From positions 744,001-808,000 of the forward strand of contig NW_026570231.1 in NCBI RefSeq assembly GCF_019649055.1: a stretch of DNA of 64,000 nt, read 5' to 3'. The DNA is from Paramacrobiotus metropolitanus. Lineage: Eukaryota; Tardigrada; Eutardigrada; Parachela; Macrobiotidae. The notes under the pieces were generated by a model that did no database searches, was not told the DNA's origin, and saw nothing but the letters and a program-made list of their open reading frames with translations. Positions 37,431-49,700 of this stretch are shown here, in pieces. Position 1 is the first letter of the stretch; the number at the start of each line of letters is the position of its first letter. The position numbers were made by a program, and so were the translations under genes.

Positions 37431-40400
37431 CTATACATTAGTGGCCAGTCGTGAATTGAGAGTGGCGTCGAGCATCATTACTGATCCGTTGATTCCATTT
37501 GGAAAGCGCTGGGTATAAAGTGGTTCTGGAAGCCGAATGGGTAGACCGGAAGTCTGGTAAGGCGATGGATCTCGCGATCCTTCCTGCTCCTGCTGTTCAA
37601 TGGACAATGTGGGTGTATATATGGCCGGCAGGTTCAAGAATGTATTGGGATTGTATTCTTGTTCATAATCAGCGTAGCGCGTGTAGAAATTCTGCGCATC
37701 TTTATGCTGCATATAATCAGCATGGATGGTGTATGGGTGGGCGTGCAGGATGTCCTGTGGGCTGGTATGGGTTAAGGATGAATGCCAGCCGCCGTTGGCA
37801 TGTAATTTGCCGTCATGCAGTGTTTCACTACTGCTGGTATTGTACATGTCCAGTATTGCGCTGTTCGTGTTTGCACCGCCGTTGGGACCCTTCGTCTCGA
37901 GATCGTCGCTTGTTGTTGTACTTCCGGATGTGTCTGTAAAAAATGCACTAGTTATTGTAGTCTTCGATCTGCATATCTCAGCCTGATATCTGCTACACCC
38001 ACAGTGACGTCAGTACATTAAGAATTCTTTTAACTTAAAAAATTTACAAAGCAATATTCGGGTTTGAAAAACAGGGATTAATGCATATTTAGCGTAAGCT
38101 TCGAATGTTTTCTCAATATTATTTTTATTTCTCTACTAAATGACTAAATGTATAGGTTCATGTTTTTGATAAGGAGATTTGTACTTTTAATACCGCAGAA
38201 ATTTCATGAACCCTGAAAGTGATAAATGTTGTTGCAAAATACGGTTATAGCCGCAGCTGACGATGTCGCTGTTATTCTCATAAACCGGATTTTTCAATAA
38301 ACGATTGCCATTTTGTGGTACAATTATAGCCTTCAACAGTGACCTACCGCTTGTGCGTTTGAGCCGACGATGCGAACGACATCTTACACACAGAATGGCT
38401 GCAACGATCACGAGCAGCAAAAGCGTTCCGCCACAGGCGCATCCGATAATAATGGGCAGCATCCAGTCTGCAATAAATAACATCAAATCATTTTACCACT
38501 TTCCAACACCATACCCATCTCGATTCAGCGGTGCAGATAACTGGAAATATCTCTCGCCGCCGCTAATATCGATTTAAACTCCACGAGCGAAATTGCCTCT
38601 CTCTAACCTGTTTCTTTCAGAGGAATCAACCGGTCACTGCTGCCATAGGCATTGGCTGCCGAACAATTGTACATGCCGAAATCGTCTTTTTTGACATTTT
38701 TAATTGTCAGTCGCGATACAACACGATCAGATAAAGTTTCTTGTGCAATCTCCACATGCTGATCGGTGAGAAGCGTGCGTCCTTGGGGATTGATCCAGCG
38801 TATCTGCATAGTTAAGGGCAGACCGTTAATCACGCATTTTATTTGTGTTTGGCTGTCCTCCTGGCCAGCATAAACCGACGCTTCCGCACTGATGAATGGG
38901 GGACCCTTCTTTAGGAGTTTGATATCTTTCCGGATGGCTGGGTAGCCGGGAGCGGTGGCGGTGCAGCTGTACACTCCGAAATCGCTGTCACTCGTAGCGT
39001 GCACTTGTAAAATTTTTTCGTGACCGATGACCTGGGAGGATGATTCGTGTGTCCAGATGATATCCGCTGGCTCACTCGAGTCAACGTTGCAGGCTAAATA
39101 TGTGTCAGCATTCAGATCTGATGAGTAAATTTCCTGCATGGAGTAAAAACCCGGCGGATCTGAAATAATATCAACAAATAATCAGCAAATGCGGTGTTTA
39201 AATGCACTTGAGAGTACACACAACGAAGACCGTAAGAACATGACATTCGCTCAGTGTAAGCAATCCAATTGTCAACAAAAGCAATCGAAAAGACGCAAAA
39301 GACGCTACGGATCATTAATTTTCTGAAAGTGCAATTATAATAAGCTGCCAGACTGTTTTTTGGCTAGGTCTTTTAAATGGGTGATTTATTTTGCATTGTA
39401 CAGAGGCGTACGTACAGGGCTTATTTCTATTGTTAGTTTGACAAATTAATTCGTGAATATGTTTGGACGAAGTGTGTTATTCATCCCACTGCTCTTGCCA
39501 ATGATTCACTAGCTAAGAACGACCTTAGCTAATCGATTTATACAGCAATACACCACGCAATCGGCAGTAATTCCTACAGTTCACGGTAATGTACCCAGAG
39601 ATCTAAATATATTTTAATGGGTTCGATAATCCAGAAAAGGTAGAAGTCATCCCGGATAATTGACGTGAATCATAAAGTCCTTTATGCAACAACTGATAAA
39701 GCCGATCTTTCCGGCAGACGTACTCATTTATCAATAATGCAACCTTTGGCCTATAAAAATACACATGACTCATGGGAAATAAGGATGGATATATGCATAT
39801 GAGGGGCCGTTTTAAAGTCCTAGTGGTTTCGCATTACGCGCTCAGGAAATGGGCCGGAAGCTTTTAGAGTCCCATTCGGACGAAGCCCAGAGGCGAGCTG
39901 GAGAGTACTTAGGCGTTCTTAGCGTAGATAAAATATTATGTAATCTAAGACGGATGCGTCCGTCGTCCAAATATCTCTGGATCATAATCCCTCTTTTTTT
40001 GCACTTGATGTTTTCCATTAGATATGCCTGCTTCGAATCAACCATGCGGAAAACACAACGCTTGAATATTTATTTGTTTAAACGTACAGCCGTTCATGGC
40101 CTTTCAAATACCCGACCGCAAAGGGATTTTATTGGTTTAGCACGCTGATGCCTGCACAATATTATCTAATACCTTCTTCGAAGAAAAAATCTCGCTGTAA
40201 TATAGCAAAACGAGTATAGGGTACAGTCAATTGTTTTCGGCATGCCAGTCAACGGCACGTTGTTTGTGATGATGCTGCCGCTGCGACTGCTATTACCTAG
40301 CCGTCACATTGTTTTTTGCCAATCCGAAGTGTCAAAGCGCACTTCCGACAGGTCATATTTACCAAAAACACAAAAAATAAACGTGTGGCTTGCAGGTGAC

Positions 40401-43400
40401 CGATAGGTACATGAATCATCACAAAAACATCTCTAAGTGGCAAATTAAATGTGGCCAGCTTTCCATAAATGGCTGCACATAAATACTGCCGCAATTTCGG
40501 TAATTTCACCAAACTAGAGCAAGAAAACAAATTTACAATAAGCTTAAATTTCTTGATGGCATAAGAGATATAATATATCGCTGGATGCTGATATGGCTAA
40601 TCAACATCAACATTAAAGTTTTGCATCTTCATTAAATACAGCACTATTCAGGTATCAAAAATACTAAGGCTACAATCAAAATGCATTGAATGTACCATTT
40701 CTTTCTTCAGGTCACTAATTTCCTGGGATTAGATAATAGTAAATCGGCCAATATAAATTGCCTGTCTCACTACGAAAGTGAATCTTTCTTCGGTTTGACA
40801 TATGGGAAGTCGATTAAGCCTTTGAAACTTAAACGCAACCAGTCAGTATGGTAGGACTTAATGACAGCATCAATACCCAATAACTCTTTGGGAACTGCAC
40901 AGCTACGCTGTTTTAATTGCCATACTGATGGGCTTTTCTCTTACACTGCACAGTGAACGTGTATCCCGCCGAGCCGGTTCCGATCCTGTTGGTGGCTTCG
41001 CAAGTGTAGACGGTACCGCGATCGCTCCGTTGGACATGCTCCATGTATAAAGTGCCTCCGGAGACATCCGGATATATGGGCAAATCGTTTTTCTTCCAGC
41101 GGAATTTCAAATCAATATACGGATTGGCATCAACAATACACTGCAGTGTAACCGAATCCCCCTCCTTAATGACCTTAGGAACTGAGGCGAACGTAACAAC
41201 TGGAGGATCTAAAAAACAACGATAGTCCATAATGAAATTACTCATAATTAACAACATTAACTGTTTCAAGCAGTTTATCTACCGCTCTATAAGAAGCGAA
41301 GGTTTAGATAACCGGAGATTTGAAAAGATAACTCTCTATGTAGTATAAGTTTATAGAACTTTGTAAAAAAAAGTCAGATTAAACTTATAAAACTTTAATC
41401 TGGAAGATTAAGTGGGCGCCTGTTGCACTGATCACGAAGAAGTCCTAGAATGTCATACATTCAACAATCAGCTGGGTTTCCACTCGAAGTATTCCTCCCT
41501 GGAGTGCCGTATGGGATGCTGTGCAGAATATTCGCTTCTCATGTTCCCCTCTGATCGGAGTCCACTTGAGCATGCTCGTGACGTTCTCGGTTTTGCTGGT
41601 AAGATCCGTGCTGGCTATATGTGTATCGACACCGGTTTCAATCAACACATCATCCTTATACCACTGCACAGTTGGTGCCGGCTTGCCTCCGTCGACGTGA
41701 CAGGTTAATGATGTTTCCACATTCTCCTGGACAATGGTCACGGGATTGAAGGGAAGTAGACGGATTTGGGATGGAGCAACTAATTAACACAGGAAGTTAC
41801 AAGTGGCTTATCTATCGACCTAATGTACACATATAAAAGCCCATCTATCAAATGGACTCAAGTCTATTTGTAGTGTTATGTTTGTCATGGATGGGAAAAA
41901 GAGTCGGCGGTCTTGTGTCAACATTGCGCTAAAGGGAAATTTAATAATTCGTAACAGTGCTAATGCGCTAATCTGGCTCCCTCAAATACTGACTTTCATT
42001 TTCCTTAATCCGGCCAACAAAAAGCCGCAATGAGGCCGGAATATGCCCTTTATTAATCGCCTATGCTGGAAACATTCCAGCAATCATAAAAATTATATAA
42101 GTAGCAAATAGCAACATCCAAATGGTTAATCTTCAACGGAAACGAGAAACGCATTTAGTAGAGTAACGAGCAATATATCCGTCTTAAGAAAAACTCGTAA
42201 CTTCATGAAATTAAAGATGCCGCCGTCTTTCTCCTGATTAGGCTTATATTTTTTATAAGCATTGTTCAGGTAATAGCAAAACACGTTATACTGCGACAAA
42301 GCATTCATTAAAGACTGCATGCCGTAGCACTTTTTTTGAAAATTCAAGTTATAAGTATATAATAAGACGTAATCGTACACAAAAAAGAGTGAGATCCATA
42401 TTACGCGTAATAAGCCGAATAGAAAGTTTGCAAATAATTACGCTCGTTTGAAAAAATATTGATTTGGCATCTGGACCAGTACTAATATTTCACTAAAGTA
42501 TAAACTCGCAGACTGGAAAAAAACTGAAAGAAACAGCCAGAGTAAGGTTTTATTTTCACGTTCGAGTTCTTTTTACATTGTTAGTTGTAATCACTTATAC
42601 TGAATTTCTGCTAACGAGCGGGTGGGGGTTTTATAAAAAAGCGTGGGAGAAACAGCTGAACGATCCATAAAGTATTGTTTCTGGTATAAAATACCGTTTG
42701 CAATCCAGTGGGGGAAAAATGGAATTCGTTCAAACTAATCTAATTCTATAGTTTATTCTTATAATGTAAGTGAAATACAGTGGACATAAACAAAATATAT
42801 TTCAAGTTATAAAATAACTATCAGCGTGTAAAGCAGACACTGCGGTTGAGCGATTAGGCTATTATTTGCACGCCTTTAAGTTTTTAGCAAACACAACAAA
42901 CCTGGATACTCATTAGCGCTGAAAATTTTCAAGTGCACTATTGAGATTTCATAGCCCATGCCTTTTTAATTTCTTATATCGCGCCCCAAATTTCAACTGG
43001 GCCATCGGCACCCCTCCAGTGTATCGCATTTTATTTGTTGATATTTATTTAGTTAGGTACAGATACACTTACCCAGCACGGTGACTTGCGCTGTCTGACT
43101 CTTGACTTCTTCGGTGCGTTGTCGGCAGTAGTACTGACCATCACGTTGTACGGAGATATTCTTCATAATAAGTTCATGTTCACCTGCATTTATGAATAAT
43201 TGATAAATAAATCGATAGTACCTACAGCTATGTGCACCACGCACGTAACCAGGCGCCAAATCAAACCCAATTAAATTAGTCCGTCGTCTGTTTGTTTATG
43301 CCACAGCATCAGCGCACTTACCGGTAGCCTTATTTTGCTTCTCCTCGATTGTGGAGTTGGGCAGTGGTTGCAAGGGAAACCCATTAAGGAACCATAAGAC

Positions 43401-43668
43401 TTCAATTGCAGGTGGATAAATTGTGCAGCGCAATGACACATCCTCTCCTAGCCGTGCGCTGACCGATTGCGGATGATCGATAAACCTGGCGCTATCGGAG
43501 CGTGCCTCTGTAGAATAGGTGCTACTGTTACATTTGGTCCGGAAATGATCGGCTATTTATTCAGAAGCGTGGGCTAACGAAAAGCCACTTACCGGCAATT
43601 AAGACGAATGTTACGATAAAGGACACATGCGTCGCCACAAGATATTGGATATTATCTAAATTGACCAT
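37431..43668 (-). CDS. kirre: Kirre/roughest-type immunoglobulin cell-adhesion receptor
   Basis: Eight exons in transcript order: 43668-43593, 43507-43322, 43183-43073, 41779-41459, 41208-40945, 39159-38608, 38467-38243 and 37933-37431. All phases match, giving 745 residues. A signal peptide (VSFIVTFVLIA) is followed by five immunoglobulin domains (about 26-124, 125-230, 231-319, 320-405 and 406-503), each with its cysteine pair. Diagnostic matches to the irre recognition module (Kirre, Rst, SYG-1, Kirrel) are GGKPAPTVQWYKD in Ig2, DANPYIDLKFRWKKND in Ig3, and DFGMYNCSAANAYGSSD in Ig5. One membrane helix (MLPIIIGCACGGTLLLLVIVAAILC) leads to a 220-residue cytoplasmic tail. The protein ends ATNV, a class I PDZ-binding tail (T-x-V) like the THV of Neph1. 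The family mediates heterophilic contacts in myoblast fusion, synapse choice and filtration barriers. The donor at 38242 is weak but is the only one in the right phase. Confidence 0.92.
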
Positions 43669-43744
43669 GATGGGCCGTATCGGATTCTATCTGGTCAGCG
43701 GATAATTTCTGGGTCACACTGATATGTCGAGGTTGTCAGGAGCA

Positions 43745-43760
43745 TATAACCTATATATTA
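43745..43760 (-). promoter_or_regulatory. Possible TATA element of the kirre-like gene
   Basis: On the minus strand the sequence reads TAATATATAGGTTATATG about 80-90 bases upstream of the kirre-like start codon. The spacing suits a core promoter, but such A/T words are common here. Confidence 0.3.
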
Positions 43761-46269
43761 GACCAGCAGAATAAATTTGTTTGCCAAGGGGTAAAGAGTT
43801 TATTTTAGCTAGCGCATCCGGATCATCCTCCATAGCACAACAGAATCTCTCTCAAGCAATCTGTCATAGAATTTTTCCAACCAGTTGTATTCCGCGCAAA
43901 TGTTGCGGGGAAAAACAATATTCAATCAAAGACAGCCACTGTCTACCGAGACGGTGCAATATGGTTCGCTTGTCTCATCATATATAACACGCCTCTGTGG
44001 TTACGCATGACGGGACAGTCAAGGAAAAGCTAAACCGAGAGTTAGCTTATTAATGGTATTCAAGCAAATTGCTACACATAATTCTTCATGAAACGATGGC
44101 TTTGTTGCAGTTTTCTGGCAGAGAAAAGACAAATTCGCAACTTTTGCGGCACGAAAATAGCATCTTTACAAAAAGATACCCAAGCAAATTGCCGATTCTA
44201 GATAAAAGTTGTACAACCGATTCAGGAATGGATATTAAACCCCGCCCGAAAAGATTGATGTATGTCTCTATGGTCAGAAAGCATAAAGTTTCCGGTTTGC
44301 AGACCCGATTATTCACGCTTAACCGGACCGAAACTAAGTACGAACCGTACATAGGACGGCAAAGACGGACTGATGTATGAGGAGCGCAGTTGCACCAGTC
44401 TCATCACATTCCCTCTTTTCACACATCAAAGACAAGAAAAGAGATATTATTGATCATTGAGATTGTTGATGTTCGTTCGCGTCAATATGACCAGAGGGCA
44501 GTTACGGTCAGGAGAAGGCGCACGCACTAAATGCCAGTCGTGTCCGCCAGTGGCCGCCGCTACAGCTATTCTCGATCACTGTGCGCTTGGCTGGGCTCTG
44601 TTGCTTTGAATTTAGTTTATAAGGATCAAGCATCGAGATGAGAGATTTCTGTCCACTATAAAAGATCGTGGAAAAGAGAAACGCTGCGTTCCATGAGCAC
44701 CGCGACAGCCAGTCTAGTGCTGAAAGCTAGCATATAATTCCCCCTGTCTCTTAGGAATGCAGTGGTCTTTTCACTAATAATTTCTGCACCGGACCTCAGT
44801 CTATAGAAATTTAAGGACGATGCTCTTAACAAGAAAAGGGTTGCAGGCGATAGCTCTTTACAATGAGATTATAATTACAATGTTGTCTGGTAAGACGTTC
44901 AATAGGGGTTACAGGAGAGTTGGCTCAGGAGGTGGCACGAATGCTGCCCCGACCCTTATACATGGACACCTCTCCTGCAATAACATTTCTCCCACCGTAC
45001 TTATTAACTGGCTCATATCGCTTACAAACTCTCGGCGCTCAAACCAGACAATCACTAAAGAGCATGTCATGTTTCGTTACTTAGCCCATTTATTAGAGAC
45101 GCTAAAATTTAAAGAGGCCTGCATGCTTGAAGATATGTGCCATACAGCGGTCACTAATGGAAGGTATAGCTGTAGCACAACTAATAACATGCTCAAAATA
45201 ATATGACCGGGGTACTGTATATAAAATTGTTCAGCCTACATATATACGAGTCTTATAGTAAATGGACCGAAAGCTGTGGTCATTTACGGCCAGCTGACCG
45301 TTTAAAAGCAAGAATATGATTAAAGATAAAAAATAAAGGTCCAAAGCAGATTTATTATTCCATCGCTTCACATCCAAAACTAGGAAGTACTAACTTATAG
45401 AAAGCGATACAGCTACTTCTTTTGTAAACTGGGAAAAACATGCATTTTGTAAACTGGAAGATTTCGAGATCTAGTACAATATATTTTATGAACACTGTGG
45501 GCACTATGCAACCCTTCCTATTGGTATATCGGACCGATGCCGGCGTTCGGATGAAACTGGTTCTTGTTTCAATCTGCCATATCATGACAAAAAATTCAAT
45601 TATTCTCAAGCCTTTGATGCTTGATTACAGTCTATTGGTGACAATAATACAATCGGCGGTGAAGTCGAAAATGGCCGATTTTCTCTGTTATTACGCTCCA
45701 AAAAATCCACTTGCTGAATAGCCAATAACGTCGGCTAACGCGTTAAGCATGCAAAATAACTCCTCCAGACTCCAGTAGTGCATTGATATGCACGACATGT
45801 GATGTAGCTCTATAGCCGGGGAATCAAGTGAAGCAGGAGTTGATTTTTAAAAACCCAGATTTAAAATCGCTTAGGGATGCTTTTGATTTGCATCTTTAGT
45901 GGCCTAATTTGATAAGCCATGCCGATTACGCTGCTCGCCACCCACACTATGCAGGCGCATATCCGACTGACACGAGCGCAATTTAAAAAGGAGCCTGCTC
46001 ATTGCTACAACCGACTGTATCCTGATTCATCCCGTCACATGCATCCGAAATATGAAACGGAAGTGTGAACAAATCCCCACACAGCCTGACTAAATCGTTA
46101 TCACAGATCATCGCTGGGAAGAATAACATACTCAACATGTTATGCGGGAATAGCAGCCGTAGACCGCAGGGCAACGCCCTGTCTATGACAAACGAGCGGC
46201 TGCGTATTATAATCCTTGATATCCCGTGAAATCACAGTTTCGCTTACAAGTTATAATTACACTCCCCTC
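43761..46269. other. Upstream flank of the kirre-like gene
   Basis: No supported gene. A 128-codon plus-strand frame from ATG 44820 to 45206 has a real ATG but no features I recognise, and I do not call it. Confidence 0.35.
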
Positions 46270-46276
46270 TATAAAG
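46270..46276 (+). promoter_or_regulatory. TATA box-like TATAAAG
   Basis: TATAAAG in a pyrimidine-rich context, 102 bases before the ATG at 46378 of a frame with a signal-peptide-like start. It is given because the two together raise the chance of a small gene here. Confidence 0.3.
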
Positions 46277-46377
46277 AAATAACACTGTTTTCCTGCCGTG
46301 TCAGGCTCGATGAGAAAGATAAATAGCCTCGAATCGAACTGTCTTTGAGGGGAATAAGAAGGGCAACACATGAAATA

Positions 46378-46710
46378 ATGCAGCCAGTCAATTTTCTATT
46401 GATCAAGGGCATACTGCCCACGTTGTTCGCGGTCTGTGTTCACCAGCAGAGGGTTTCATTTGGAGCTTTGTTCGTTTACAACAAAAAAGACACATTATGG
46501 ATTATGAAGACAGCAGCAAGTCGGAGAGAAAAGACGAATCAGCGGATTTGCCATATCTCCATCATGTACAAGCTCATCATAAACATACAGCTTTGCGAGA
46601 CGCCGCCTTTATTTTCTTCGCAACACACATCTATCAATCAAACAGTTCATATAAAGAAAACGACGATTTATTTTATCAAAATATTTCTCATGAGTGGTAG
46701 CTACTTATGA
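46378..46710 (+). CDS. Possible small secreted protein
   Basis: A 110-codon frame whose start, MQPVNFLLIKGILPTLFAVCVHQ, reads like a signal peptide with a cleavage site near residue 22. The rest is Lys/Ile-rich and matches nothing known to me. A second frame (46497-46700, starting MDYEDSSKSERKDE) overlaps it and has a more coding-like composition, so a splice joining the two starts is possible; I could not find one in phase. This may be chance. Confidence 0.25.
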   Translation: MQPVNFLLIKGILPTLFAVCVHQQRVSFGALFVYNKKDTLWIMKTAASRREKTNQRICHISIMYKLIINIQLCETPPLFSSQHTSINQTVHIKKTTIYFIKIFLMSGSYL

Positions 46711-49700
46711 AGTAAAACGATTTGATGAAATGAGTAAACAAGATGTTGTACAGATGTTATACACTGCATATATTGATACAAGCGAGGTGGTAATATACTG
46801 CAAGGGAATAATCAAACGTTTCTTCTTCTTATCAGCCTGAACACCTACTGTATATTCAAAGTGGGCATTGTCACAATGGGACCGCAATGCCCTACCAGAC
46901 ACAGTAGTTTTATTTCTTTTTATGTCATTTTACAATATTTTTGCTTAAATTTGTTAGGCTATCAATTAGTGTTGCTACTTATATAATTATTGCAATAATC
47001 ACACCGTTGACTAAGAAATAACAACATCGATCGTACCTTCACAATTTCAGAACACTTTTAAGACATCCATAAAAGTATACATTTCCCTAACATTTCCCAG
47101 ATTTCCGCAATTTCAGAAGTGCATCCAGCTATCCTACGTCTGTCGATGTCAAGAGTATTTCACAGGGAAGCCGATCAAAAGTTAGAGAAGAAGCACTTAA
47201 TTTATCGATACATCATCCATCATATTAAAATTCGAAATTACTTGGTCAGGACTCTTGAGACCAGAAATAGTCGACAAAATCATTCTTCCATCATCATCAT
47301 TACCATCCAATGCAATGCACAATTTATTTAAAACATGACCAATTTAATACTACGTACGTGTAGAGTAGGTAGACATCAGTCGGCGCTTTCATTATGTCTG
47401 ATACTATGAGTAGTACGGTAACTTGTAAACGTGTATTCTGTAGTTTGCATCACCATATTAATCCTATTTCAATATGTAAATAGTAAGTAATACTTATTAT
47501 AATTCTAATTAATCATCACAAATCGCACAGTGATATTGGCTTTTAGCGTTCTTAAGTTGAGGACTATTTTTGGTTCCCACGTTTCGGTACAGGTAATTAA
47601 TACATCAAATCACATCTATTTAAATCATCATACAACGGGAGGGTTCAGCAGCAGCTAGCCAAGCAGACTTACAGCGCAAGACAAAAACAAAAATTGCAAT
47701 ACATGGCATTGTGAAGATGAGCAATAATCCTATTAAGTTTTACGGCGATTAAAGGTAGCAGTTTGCCTTCAGCCGATGGATTATATATTGGATCTAGGTC
47801 TGAAATTTGTGTAGTATGTAAAGCAGTTACCCAATATAGAGGAATTGTCATGTGCCAAGGTAAGCTGTTACGGATTTCATTTCGCTGCATGCGAATGAAA
47901 TTATAATAACGGCACAAATTTTCAATATGGCACACGATGTCCCACAACGCTTTTAGACTTCGTGCTAGCATAGCCGGGTGTTTACTAAGCGTGCCAGGAC
48001 ATTTTAAAGCAATCGTTTAAGCATACGTTAGCCGACTAATGCGTTCTATATTATCCAGCCTAACCATAAGATTCCCGTTTCTCATTAGAAATTCCCAGCA
48101 TTAACTGGTGTACGGAGCTTACACATCTGCTTTAATGTCGCTAAGAAAGATCACACAAAAGAAGAAATTCAATCATTACACATGATAACAAGATGATGGT
48201 TTTATGCTGTACAGGCCTTTTAAACTACGATGTGGACATACAGCGGGGTTAATATAGGATTTCAATAATTTCATGCAGCCATAACTGGGGGTGGAATGCG
48301 CACATAAGAGAAACGTTCGTCGATTTAAAACTACGCAAATGTTACATGCTCGCTCTAAAATGATCCTTAGCCAGTGGCCACAATGCATACTTGCATTTAA
48401 CCAACTACATCCGTCTTCATTATAAAGTCGTCTGCACGCGTGTCCGATAGAAAACTGGATTTTGCCATTGCAAAGTACTTGATTGACCACAAAGTTGCTT
48501 ATTACGGTACATTTTCTGCTGGCTGGCGCACCGGACGCAACCCCGTAGTTTATAGACACCTTGAAGAAGCAACTTAAGCTTCTGGTTAACTTGTAGTTTT
48601 CACAGTAATCTTGAGTGTTTGCCATTAAAACAACGTTTCCAAACTCCAACCGGCTCACGCAGAAACTGCTCAAGTGCTTTCAAAACATATGTTGTGCACT
48701 TAATGATCAATTAGAAAAACCCTTGGTTGATTAGTGATTCCACGTTAAATAATTCCCTAAATAATTTAATTATAATTCTTATAAATACAAATAATATTAT
48801 ATTAATTAATGCAGATACGACCGGGATATCTAAACCTAATCTAAACCTTATTTTAATGAAATTACAAACAATTAGATAATGTAAAATGCATATACTCTTG
48901 TGAATTAGCTTAACAATTTTGAAAAGCACGTTGACTTGGACGGTGGAAAAGTACTGCAGGAATAAAAAATATTTATTTCCAAGAGTCTGGGATTTACTGA
49001 CAATTAATTAATATTCAGATTTTTGTTACCACACCTACTAGTAGCGCTCTTACTCTTCTTTTTAGCCTACCGTTAATTTCACATCTGTGATCTGCCTTCA
49101 AAGCATTCAAGGCTGGAAACCCTTGAGTTCTAAGCTTCCGTGACGTCCAACTACCGTACTAACTAGTTCTCGCTGACTAACCCGATATCAACAGTCAAAA
49201 CATTGCTCATTTTGTATTAATTTTGTTTTTGCGTCTGCAAATTTTTTCATCGTTAATTCAGCGATGAGGGCTATTTTTATGTGCAATTCACTTCAACAAT
49301 ATTCGTATAATATATTATGGTTAAACCCATTGGAGTGCGCACTCCTTCCTTTGTGACATGTTTACGTTGTCATTTTTTGACAATTAACCATAAATTTATG
49401 TTTGTGAGCTCATAAAGATATACCACGGTATTACCACCGGATGTACTACGTAAAGCCATTCTGCAATGGTTAGCACACACAAACTGCAGCAGTGTTAGTA
49501 CCATAAAAACTTATGACGATGGACAACTGACACTTTGTGATTTTTTGATAACTGTGCTTTTTGCCATGCTTCAGTTTTTCTGTGGCATACTCGAGCTCGT
49601 GCAAATAGCGCCTTGATGGAAGTTTTACAGGCGGCGCAGAAAGGAATAGCGCCGCTCATGCCGACGCATGCTTGGGATTTTCTCACACATCCTTGACGGA

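Noticed and set aside
39849-40148. 99-codon plus-strand frame from an ATG inside a kirre intron, with one hydrophobic stretch
   Set aside because: No signal, family match or splice support; length within chance expectation.
21388-47385. Shared word CATCAGTCGGCGCTT near 21388 and 47369, considered as a dispersed repeat
   Set aside because: Only 15 bases match and the flanks differ; a match of this size is expected about once by chance in a window this long.
48176-48673. 165-codon minus-strand frame, Cys-rich
   Set aside because: It begins at TTG, has random-looking composition, and one such frame is expected by chance at this AT content.
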